Shown here one piece after another: positions 56,795 through 64,000 of a stretch of DNA of 64,000 nt. This DNA is from Pycnococcus provasolii. Lineage: Eukaryota > Chlorophyta > Pseudoscourfieldiophyceae > Pseudoscourfieldiales. Positions within the stretch are counted from its first letter, which is position 1. Each line of letters starts with the position of its first letter. The notes under the pieces were generated by a model, which was not told the origin of the DNA, searched no databases, and was given only the letters and a program-made list of their open reading frames with translations. A program made the translations under genes and the position numbers. The DNA lies in contig CP150549.1 in assembly GCA_049487715.1 (NCBI GenBank), positions 434,001 through 498,000 on the forward strand. The letters are read 5' to 3'.

Positions 56795-57163
56795 ATGCCT
56801 CGACACAAAGCAGCCTCGAAGGCTCTTAAGCCAACCTCGCACTCTCCGAAGCCAGCGCGCGTGTTCTTCTACTACTCCTCAGACAGCGAGGCGGGGGACG
56901 ACGATTTTGATAAAGGTCACAAGTCGGATAACTCCGAAGAATACGACGAAGACGACGAGCATGCTGATTACGACTTACCTCCTGTATTGCACAAACCTCC
57001 TGTATCCGGCGCAGGCTTGCAATTTGCAGTTGACGAGGATGTCTTGACGATAGAGAATGAAGAGATTCTCGCGAACCATCTCCAGCTTAAACACGATGAG
57101 CTTAGGGAACACCCCGGGGAGTCACAACGACACAGACACGCCGCCACGTCCGCGCGCGTCTAG
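56795..57163 (+). CDS. Hypothetical acidic protein (possibly first part of a longer gene)
   Basis: A 122-residue reading from the ATG at 56795: a basic start (RHKAASKALKPTSHSPKPAR), then a Ser/Asp/Glu-rich acidic stretch (SSDSEAGDDDFDKG, SEEYDEDDEHADYDL), then FAVDEDVLTIENEEILANH. The frame ends just after a CCCCGGGGA run near 57112-57120. The following open frame (57057-57713) overlaps it in another phase and has similar composition, so the two may be one gene joined by a frameshift or short intron. Not recognised; no close neighbour suggests a role. Confidence 0.35.
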   Translation: MPRHKAASKALKPTSHSPKPARVFFYYSSDSEAGDDDFDKGHKSDNSEEYDEDDEHADYDLPPVLHKPPVSGAGLQFAVDEDVLTIENEEILANHLQLKHDELREHPGESQRHRHAATSARV

Positions 57164-57713
57164 CGGGACCATGAAGCGCGATTCCCCTTCTTCCGTCGAC
57201 CCGAACAGTGGCAGTCTCGTTTTAAGGGCATGCAAGCTGCCAAGACAGTCGTCGGCCAGCGGACTCACAGAACAGTTGAAAGCACAGAACAAAGCAAACG
57301 GTGGACATTCGAATTCAAATACCGTGCCGCCACCGCCAACGACCCCTATGACTCCACAAGTTATGTGTTTACCGTCCAAGAGTCGTGACGCACAACTGGA
57401 ACCAAGTTCGGGGCAGCCTATACGCCAAAATTGTACGGGCTTTCCCGCGTCTTGCCCGTGCCTGGCGTGCGAGTTTGAGCGGGAGGTTGACCAGTTGCTC
57501 ATCAACAGCAGGAACAATTCACATGACAGCCAGTGGAAAGACATGCTGCAGCAGGCGACGATGCACAGGCCAAACAACGGACACATAAGCCCTGATGGAC
57601 AGTGCGTATTTCCGTCGTCAACACAGCCAACACAAGTCACGTCGTGCCTGTCGCCACCCGCGAACCAACCGCACCAACTTGAACCTAAAAACCACGAACC
57701 AACAACAAGATAG
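57057..57713 (+). CDS. Hypothetical protein, Ser/Asn/Pro-rich
   Basis: A 218-codon frame, mostly disordered in composition (NTVPPPPTTPMTPQ). It contains FPASCPCLACEFEREVDQLL, a short cysteine cluster near residue 130, and ends TR before the stop at 57713. Possibly the continuation of the 56795 reading. No known family is recognised. Confidence 0.35.
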   Translation: MKRFSRTISSLNTMSLGNTPGSHNDTDTPPRPRASSGTMKRDSPSSVDPNSGSLVLRACKLPRQSSASGLTEQLKAQNKANGGHSNSNTVPPPPTTPMTPQVMCLPSKSRDAQLEPSSGQPIRQNCTGFPASCPCLACEFEREVDQLLINSRNNSHDSQWKDMLQQATMHRPNNGHISPDGQCVFPSSTQPTQVTSCLSPPANQPHQLEPKNHEPTTR

Positions 57714-58277
57714 CAACAAAAGATATTACCACCACCGCCGCCACCGCCGCCATCACCAGCGCCACCGCCACCGCCGCCCAGTCCGCCGCCAACGCCACCA
57801 CCATTCATCATTCATCATCCAACCAAACATTGTTTATACACTGGCCAAGATAATAAATGTGATATAGATATAAGTGGACATTACATATAAATACAGTGCA
57901 TGCAGCCTTAATCATGTGTACATAAGAAAACTGCATGGAATGAAACTGTGTTATATAATAGTTATTGAGTAGTTTTTAGACGAAATATTGATTCAAATGG
58001 GAAACACAGTATTTAGCACTGTACTGTAATCACCAACCTTGATTTCATTTATTTTTCATTTCATTTCATTTTTAGACACTGCTTAAGCCGAACTCCTTAG
58101 CTTAGTATGTACTACCATAGTCTAACATACTGTACAGTACTTGTAAATATCATGCAGTATGTGTGTTGTATCTTTGCGAAATGAAATTTATTACAAAAGA
58201 AGTAGAATTGTGATCTTGTACGTGCGTACGTACAGAGCGTAGGTACTTTTAATGATGGCGAGCACACCATGATGCGA
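57714..58277. other. AT-rich spacer
   Basis: A run of CACCGCC-type repeats (57728-57805) gives way to AT-rich sequence with TTTCATTTCATTTCATTT (58048-58070) and ACTGTACAGTACTTG words. Likely 3' UTRs of the flanking genes; no gene seen. Confidence 0.5.
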
Positions 58278-59513
58278 CTAGATCTTGCCCGTCTTCGTCA
58301 CCACTCCCACTCTGAGGCACTGGTCGAAGCTCGCCATCACGCAGAGACCTTCCTTATCCGGACTCCAGTCGAAGCTGCACACAGGCTGCGTGCTGATCTG
58401 CCTGTTCGCCTCGAGCGTCATGCTGCCCGGCACGCCGTAGTGAAGCCCCTCCGCGTCTTGCAGCCGACGCTGGTCCGGGTAGTGGTACCGATAAAGGCTC
58501 AGGCCGCCGTCGCCGCTGCGAACCATGCAAACCTCGCGGTTCTGCGGCAGCCACTCACATCCCCAAATGGTGCTGTTCGCCACCGCGTTTTCCGTCAGGC
58601 ACGCGTAGCCCTTCTGCGGGTGCTTCGTTCGCATGTCGAACACGTGGAAGCGGCTCTCCAGGCAGCAAACGGATACCTTGTTCATCTCGATGTCCTTGCG
58701 GTCGAACAGAACGCTGCAGACGCCGTTCTTCACGTTCGTCTCCCACCGCACGGCGTTCACACGAAGGTCGAACAGCTTGACGTCGCCGTTGTCGTAGCCC
58801 GCTAGCACGCACCGATCGTCGTTGTTGTGCGCGTTCCCGAAGCTGACACACCAGCAGTCTCGCGCTGCATCGGCGCTCTCCGGCTCGAGTGCCGCGACGG
58901 GCGCGTCTCGCTGCCTTGGGTCCCAGATGCACACGCGCCCGTCGCGGCCGCACGTGGCGATCTCCGGCGCGCCGCAGCCTCGCGTCTGGCCACCGAACCC
59001 GTCGATCGCGTTGATGATGTTGACGTGAGCCTTGGTTGTCCAAGCGGGGTGCGCGCTCTTCTCGAGGTCCCAGACGGCGAGGTTGCCGTGGAAGTCTCCC
59101 GTGGCTAGCGTGCGGTGGCTCAGCGACGCGTGCCCAAAGGTGGCGCACTTGAACGAGACTTTCTTCTCCTCCTCCTTGAGGCACTTGAGCTCGCTTCCGT
59201 CGAGCTCGTACACCGACAGGTTTCCCGTGTCTCTCGGGTTGCTTCCTACCGACACGAACCTTGCGCTCGATGGCACCCACCTGTTGTGAAAATAAAAAAA
59301 AAGGGGGTTGTGTTGTTGTTGTTGTGCGTGGCGGGAAGTTGTGAGCGTTGTTGGTTGCGTGCGTGAGACACTCACTGCTTTGGGTGCACCACTGAGTACA
59401 AAGCACATGAACGGGCACAATACTATGTATACGTACTTGGTATCGAAGCACGTGTGCTGAAGTTGCTTGGAGAGGTGTTCCAGAATCTGAGGCGACGAAT
59501 TTGCGTCCACCAT
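58278..59513 (-). CDS. DNAAF10: DNAAF10/WDR92 (Monad), dynein-arm assembly WD40 protein, one intron
   Basis: Exon 1 is 59437-59513 and exon 2 is 58278-59280, separated by a 156-bp GT-AG intron (GTACGT...TCACAACAG). Together they give 359 residues, matching the human protein's ~357. The start SPQILEHLSKQLQHTCFDTK joins to WVPSSARFVSVGSNPRDTG across the intron, a family-conserved stretch. Blades then follow in order: LATGDFHGNLAVWDLE, AHVNIINAIDGFGG, CVLAGYDNGDVKLFDLRV, RWETNVKNGVCSVLFDRKD, RFHVFDMRTKHPQKGYACL, PVCSFDWSPDKEGLC and the end SFDQCLRVGVVTKTGKI. WDR92 works with the R2TP/prefoldin chaperones to build axonemal dyneins in the cytoplasm, so the alga likely makes motile cilia at some stage. 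Confidence 0.93.
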   Translation of the reverse strand: MVDANSSPQILEHLSKQLQHTCFDTKYVYIVLCPFMCFVLSGAPKAVSVSRTQPTTLTTSRHAQQQQHNPLFFYFHNRWVPSSARFVSVGSNPRDTGNLSVYELDGSELKCLKEEEKKVSFKCATFGHASLSHRTLATGDFHGNLAVWDLEKSAHPAWTTKAHVNIINAIDGFGGQTRGCGAPEIATCGRDGRVCIWDPRQRDAPVAALEPESADAARDCWCVSFGNAHNNDDRCVLAGYDNGDVKLFDLRVNAVRWETNVKNGVCSVLFDRKDIEMNKVSVCCLESRFHVFDMRTKHPQKGYACLTENAVANSTIWGCEWLPQNREVCMVRSGDGGLSLYRYHYPDQRRLQDAEGLHYGVPGSMTLEANRQISTQPVCSFDWSPDKEGLCVMASFDQCLRVGVVTKTGKI

Positions 59514-60657
59514 GACGGGAATCAAATCCTGTAAAATACCAACACACAAGTATACAGATACACTAAGGGCCTTACTAACAAAAGGTACAAGGTACAAGGT
59601 ACAAGGTACCCAAGCAGTGAAAAGCACTCTTGCAGTGAAAATGAACGAGTGTGCTATGCTGTGATGGCACCTTAAGGCCGCGCAAGGAACGCAAGGAAAG
59701 ATTATGGGTGATCTGTAAAGTATCCCCCCCCCTCCCGCGGGCTGGTGGAGACCTGAGGGGCCGGCCTCCAGAGGGTGACAGTGACACAGCACACAACAAG
59801 CACACCTACCGGATAGGCGAGAGGGCAAGACGAGACGAGAGGCCGGAGAGGAGAGGAGAGGCCGCCGAGTTCGTTGCCCACTACCGTACCGGGTAGTGCA
59901 AGGCGTGCACTGGTGGCCGGTGGGGTGGGTCCCACCAACGCCACCAAACGGGTCTTACACACACAAACGGGTACTGTACTCGACCTCGCCACCACCTACC
60001 TTTAAGGTTAGGTTTGCTCGCCAATCGCCATCGGAACCAACAACCTTGCACGGGGTACTGTAACCCCTTGCTAACCCTAACCTTACAGTAAACCCTATGA
60101 GTATAACAGGATCTCACAACACGACAACGCACACTATCGTAGGGAGAGGAGCCCACTCGCGACCGTACCGTGACGGAGTTCTTCTTCTTCTCCTCGGAGT
60201 TCTAGCTAGTAGCTACCCGGGTACTCATAAAGGTTTACCGTACCGGGTATCTTAGTGGAGTTGACGGCATGGCATGGAAGGCGTCACATGGGAAGGCCGC
60301 GGCCCATCATTATTTATGGAAGGAAGGCATCGGAATTCATCTGAAATACAGTAGACCTGTACAGTAGTAGGAAGCGAGCACGAGCACAGGGGTAAACCCC
60401 GAAAGTCCCGAGTCCCCCGAAGGAAATCCCCCTTGGAACCAAAGTTCCCTTGGGCCTTGGAAGGAGAAAGAAGGCGTGAGGAGGGCGGAGCGATCGATCT
60501 GTGCTGGAGGAGGACCCCCCCCCCCCGGGGGTGAGTGAGGGGAGAACGCTTCTCCACCTTTGGTTTTGAGGGTCGGAAAGTTCTTCCCCCCTGTGGGCTG
60601 TGCGCGTTGTTCCAAACGATCACGAACCATCCCCTTCCTACAGCTCACAAGGGACCC
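59514..60657. other. Divergent promoter region, DNAAF10 / thioesterase
   Basis: Contains a short tandem GGTACAA repeat (59583-59611), several TACCGGGTA words (59887, 60221, 60242), CTAACCCTAACC (60070), a C11 homopolymer (60520) and AAACCCCGAAAGTCCCGAGTCC (60397-60418), the recurrent motif ~250 bp before the thioesterase start. No gene supported. Confidence 0.5.
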
Positions 60658-61737
60658 ATGACGTGTGTACGAGGAGTTGGAGTTGCAGCTCGATATCAAA
60701 GACGTCCCACAGTGCCTAGAGGCAGTGGCAGAGGCCGGGGCAGTAGTAGTAGCAGCAGTGGGCGTTGCACAGTGGTAGCTCCTCACAGTGCTGCAGCGAC
60801 TTCTTCGGATCAAACGAACAATGGCCAACTCATGTCCGAGATGAAAGTCGAGACGTACGTAGGAACGGGACACCTCGTCGACGATGACAAGAGGTTCGAG
60901 GTCGAGTACTACATCAGGAGCTCCGAGTGCGGTGTCACGCAGACGATCGGGCCAGCATCCTTGGTGAGCCTGCTGCAGGAAGCGGCGACGGAGCACGCAT
61001 TCTTGCTGTGGGGACGACCCGAGGGATCGTACCCCGTGGACCCGACGATGCGTGACGCCAACCTCACGTTCGTTCTCACGCGCCTGCGCCTCGTCGTCTC
61101 CCCGAACCCGCCGCGGTGGGGACAGCGCGTCGCCATCCGAACGTGGTTCGACGCCGAGGGCAAGGCGGGTGCGCGCCGCGACTGGGAGGTTCTCGACGCC
61201 GAGACGGGCGAAGTTCTCGCCAGCGCGACGTCGACGTGGATTCTGCTCGACATGGTGAAGCGCCGCCTCGCGCGCGTGCCACAGGGAACGCGCGACTTTA
61301 ACGCGCCGTACTTTTTCGACGACGTTGCCCGCGGTCGCGGTGGGGCTGCACGCAAGGTTCCAGACGCCAAGTCGGGTGCCGAGTGCGCAACGCGCACGGT
61401 GGAGGTTGCATGGAGTGATAATGATGCCAACGGGCACGTGAACAATGCGCGCTTCGTTAGGTGGGCAGTTGACTGCATCCCGGAGTCACCGTTTGGACAG
61501 TCGCTGTCTATGGTGGAGGTTGAGTTTGTCTCCGAGGCTATGTTTGGCGAGGCGCTCGAAGTTTGCTGCTACGAGGATGTGGTGAGCGACGGAGGGTGCA
61601 CGGATGGCGAGGCGAGCGACTTTGTGGGTGTTGGTGCGTCGAGGAGATGCCTGAGCGTGCTGAGGAAGCGTGGCCTTTCGCCGAAGAAAAATGGAAAGGA
61701 GGTGGCACGCGTTGCGACGGAGTGGCGAAGCGAGTGA
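60658..61737 (+). CDS. Acyl-ACP thioesterase (FatA/FatB family), plastid
   Basis: A 359-residue enzyme hydrolysing acyl-ACP to release free fatty acid in the plastid. The ATG at 60658 gives a basic Ser/Gly-rich transit peptide (~55 residues). The first hot-dog domain has VEYYIRSSECGVTQTIGP and LTRLRLVVSPNPPRWGQRVA. The second has the catalytic VAWSDNDANGHVNNARFVRW, carrying the Asn and His of the active site, and later EVEFVSEAMFGEALEVCCYE. Length and layout fit plant and algal FAT proteins; FatA versus FatB is not decided. Its substrate carrier, acyl carrier protein, is encoded next to it on the opposite strand (340 bp between stops). Confidence 0.93.
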   Translation: MTCVRGVGVAARYQRRPTVPRGSGRGRGSSSSSSGRCTVVAPHSAAATSSDQTNNGQLMSEMKVETYVGTGHLVDDDKRFEVEYYIRSSECGVTQTIGPASLVSLLQEAATEHAFLLWGRPEGSYPVDPTMRDANLTFVLTRLRLVVSPNPPRWGQRVAIRTWFDAEGKAGARRDWEVLDAETGEVLASATSTWILLDMVKRRLARVPQGTRDFNAPYFFDDVARGRGGAARKVPDAKSGAECATRTVEVAWSDNDANGHVNNARFVRWAVDCIPESPFGQSLSMVEVEFVSEAMFGEALEVCCYEDVVSDGGCTDGEASDFVGVGASRRCLSVLRKRGLSPKKNGKEVARVATEWRSE

Positions 61738-62076
61738 TTTGAGCATGAGATTGCAAATTTGCGTCGAGTGGAGTGGAGTGGAGCATTTTTATACCTTTCG
61801 TGATATCTATATCTTGATTTTTTTCTCTCGAAACAGTAAAAAGAAACAAAAGAAAAACTGTCTATCTATATACTGTGACTGTGTGTGTGTCCTGCATATG
61901 GTGGAATGTTTTCTTTTTTTTTTCGTTTTGCGTTCAGTTCTTTTACACTCGCTTGTGCTCAAAAACCATCACACAAAGCACCAATCACGTTCGCCCCAAA
62001 CTCTTTCAACACACCAACTCTTCTTTTTCAAAGCAGGGTTTCGGTAGCGCTTTCATAGGTTCGCTGCTGCTTCCGT

Positions 62077-62424
62077 TTACTTGGTCGCCACCTGGGTCTC
62101 GATGAGGTCCGCAGCCTCCTGCACGGTGCTGATGTTCTCAGCACCCTCCTCGTCGAGCGTGATGTCGAACTGCTCCTCCAGCGCCATCATGATCTCCACC
62201 GTGTCGAGGCTGTCCGCGCCGAGGTCGAGGAACTTGGCATCGCCCGTGACCTTGTCGAGGTCCGTTCCGAGCTGCTCGGAGATGATCGAGCGCACCTTGT
62301 CGAGCGTCTCCGTGGAGGCGGCGTTGACGAACACCGGGCGGAAGGACGCCGCCGGGCGGACAGCGCGGGCCGCACGGCGCGGGGCGAGGGCACGGGCGTT
62401 GGACTTGAGCGTGAAGGACGGCAT
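62077..62424 (-). CDS. ACP: Acyl carrier protein, plastid
   Basis: A 115-residue protein from the ATG at 62424: a transit peptide rich in Ala/Arg/Ser (~35 residues) and a standard ACP of ~78 residues. The phosphopantetheine site is the Ser in [35 protein letters not shown] and [15 protein letters not shown] complete the four-helix fold. It carries growing acyl chains on type II fatty-acid synthase in the plastid. It converges with the acyl-ACP thioesterase gene. Confidence 0.97.
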   Translation of the reverse strand: MPSFTLKSNARALAPRRAARAVRPAASFRPVFVNAASTETLDKVRSIISEQLGTDLDKVTGDAKFLDLGADSLDTVEIMMALEEQFDITLDEEGAENISTVQEAADLIETQVATK

Positions 62425-62692
62425 GGTAAATCGAAAATAAGGGCGTAGAGAAAGGAATGAGGAGATATGGAGAGAAGAGAAGAGGTGCGTTCGTTCAGAT
62501 GAGGGGAGGTTTGTGCGGCTAGGAGGACAACTCCCGGGAGGACAGCCCGGATGATCGGTCGGTCGGGGCCTATCCACTCCAGTGCCGACTGCCGAAGTGA
62601 AAAGAAAAGGTGTCCTATCTTTCCAATCTTTTCCCCCAGGAACCCGCTTTCACTTTCTTCGTCTCCCCTCGTCGAGCTTCTACTTCCTACAC

Positions 62693-62711
62693 GGGGGGGG
62701 GGGGGGGGGGG
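62693..62711 (+). repeat. Poly-G tract (19 bases)
   Basis: A G homopolymer in the spacer 62425-63802 between the divergent ACP and exportin-7 genes. The spacer also holds CCCCCTCCCTAGGGGG near 63044 and no supported gene. Confidence 0.85.
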
Positions 62712-63802
62712 ATACCGCTTCTGTGCCTCCTCATCGCTTTCTCGTTCTCCTAACCTTTGCAAAGAGCTTTCATTTTTCAAGAGGTGTGCCCGCTGCTTAA
62801 GTTGCTTAAGTGCACATTCGTGAGGACCCGTCATGATGACCAGTCGTACTGTACGTGGTGGGACGTGGGTGGACTTTGCTTTGGATCTGGGGTGATGTGT
62901 TGTCCTCCATCCTTCCTCCATTGCGCGAAGACATATTTTGCCAAAAGGGCGTAGGAAAAAGGCGAAGAGGTTGAGAATATGACCAAAAGCGCCCTTTAAA
63001 TAATAAGACGAGAGGTGACGAGTAAATGATCAAGAGTGGTACCCCCTCCCTAGGGGGTTGAGAAAGCAGTGTGATCCTTGATCCAAGGAGAAAGCAAAGG
63101 AAAAGGCAATGCAGCTGACTGGACAAGACACCGGCCTGGAAAGACGAGCATAAGCCATAAAGGGAGGGGATCGTAACCCCGATCTTCCAAAGCAAACGAA
63201 ATGGAACTGGAACTCGGCAAAAACCTAAAAGAAAAAAAAGGCCTTCCTACGTAATCCCAACCCGTCGGCGGCGAGTGGTTCTTGACCTGTTCTGTTCTCC
63301 CCTTACCCGGTAGGTGAAGGCCAGGCCGCCTGCTTTAGCGCTTGGAACCCTCCCTGTTTTTTTTTCTCGCGCAAGCCATTCCCGTTTCCATTCCCCCTCC
63401 CCTCGCAGCCAGTTTCTTTTGTGTCTCGGCGTTGGTCGTCTCTGCCGTCTCTTGCTCATTCTGCTCCTGCTTTTGGGCTTTCTCCTCGTTTGTTCGTTTT
63501 TGCCTGATCAGTCTTGCTCACGCCTTTGATTGCCTTTGCAGCTTTGTCGGGTTGCATTTGCAGGTGGTGTTTGCAGGTGGTTGCAGCCGGGAAAGGGTAC
63601 GCCTTGCGTGAGAAGAAAAGTGGTGGTGCAGTTTCATTTTTGGGGGTGGGGGGTTTCCACTTCAAGTAAGCAAGCAAGCAAGCAAGCAAACGCTTGATAC
63701 CTACGCTCGCTCAGCAGCACGTCTCAAGAGTCTCATAGCATACCCTCATACCACTACCACCACTCATCCACACCATCATTATCGCAATCATATTATAACC
63801 AA

Positions 63803-64000
63803 ATGGCGCTCACAAAAGAACAGCTCCCGCAGCTCGAGCGGATGTGCGAAGCACTCTACACGTCGTCAAACGCCGACGAACGAAAGCAGGCTGAGCACAT
63901 GCTGAAGGTGTTCAGCACAAACCCGGAGTACGCAACGCAGTGCCAAATGATCCTGCAAAACTCTACTTCGCCGTACGCGCAGCTGCTCGCTTCCAGCTCA
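63803..64000 (+). CDS. XPO7: Exportin-7 (XPO7/RanBP16), 5' part only
   Basis: The first 66 residues of a gene running off the window. The start LTKEQLPQLERMCEALYTSS, then DERKQAEHMLKVFSTNPEYA and CQMILQNSTSPYAQLLASSS, aligns in order and length with the N-terminal importin-beta-like repeats of exportin-7, a nuclear transport receptor. The ATG at 63803 is the first in frame after AT-rich leader sequence. Only the beginning is visible; other exportins are less likely because the SPYAQLLAS block is typical of XPO7. Confidence 0.8.
   Translation, partial: MALTKEQLPQLERMCEALYTSSNADERKQAEHMLKVFSTNPEYATQCQMILQNSTSPYAQLLASSS

Noticed and set aside
58278-59280. Identity as EIPR1 or another generic WD40 protein
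   Set aside because: Order of blades, total length and the exon-junction stretch all match WDR92/DNAAF10.
59651-59896. Small plus-strand gene upstream of DNAAF10
   Set aside because: Charged, repeat-like composition from purine-rich promoter DNA, and no conserved features.

Overview
The window looks like nuclear DNA from a small-genome green alga, probably a prasinophyte-grade chlorophyte. Genes are dense, lie on both strands and are mostly intronless. Two short GT-AG introns are clear (RPA3 and DNAAF10). Lineage markers are a Mg-chelatase ChlI with transit peptide, a chloroplast co-chaperonin, a plastid acyl carrier protein, a plant-type acyl-ACP thioesterase and a plant-type MCTP ending in the phosphoribosyltransferase C-terminal domain. 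A Pycnococcus/Pseudoscourfieldia-like alga is only a guess. TTAGGG-like tracts recur between genes and once inside a gene.

Region 1 (1 to ~10.5 kb) is an accessory island of Golgi-type surface-glycan enzymes: FkbM-type methyltransferases (one with two catalytic domains), a DXD glycosyltransferase and a sulfotransferase. The genes are mosaics. Three share one 5' cassette (about 214 bp upstream plus a membrane-anchor exon). Four loci share one 3' cassette of about 127 bp. At least one 4.24-kb unit is tandemly duplicated with almost no divergence. The island also holds broken gene fragments and a 1359-bp MULE-like transposon with perfect 66-bp terminal inverted repeats, a 10-bp target-site duplication and a gene for only the DNA-binding part of a transposase. 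The last 27 bases of the 3' cassette equal the last 8 codons plus stop of the neighbouring housekeeping gene UTP12, which suggests that the array grew outward from that boundary.

Region 2 (10.5 to 64 kb) is conserved housekeeping DNA. In order: UTP12/WDR3 (-), CHLI (-), a peroxisomal-type acyl-CoA dehydrogenase (-), a cyclic-nucleotide-binding-domain protein with a frameshift (-), a 1.9-kb spacer with a MITE-like element, an MCTP protein with a frameshift (+), asparagine synthetase (-), RPA3 (+), a small unknown (-), CAND1 (+), a family-16-type methyltransferase with a frameshift (+), a GRF-calpain-UIM protein (-), a TPR-GT25 fusion (+), a RING protein (-), a RAP-domain protein (-), RIT1 (+), a secreted unknown (+), an RRM protein (-), CPN10 (+), RlmN-like (-), one or two poorly supported hypotheticals (+), DNAAF10/WDR92 (-), acyl-ACP thioesterase (+), acyl carrier protein (-), and the start of exportin-7 (+).

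Cross-cutting signals: a coding-strand CCCC[G/A]AA(A/C) motif upstream of many starts; telomere-like repeats; three single-base frameshifts, two in or beside repeat or homopolymer runs and one only roughly placed; a cilium-specific dynein-assembly factor; and adjacency of the thioesterase with its acyl-carrier substrate protein. No rRNA, tRNA, CRISPR array or operon was seen.
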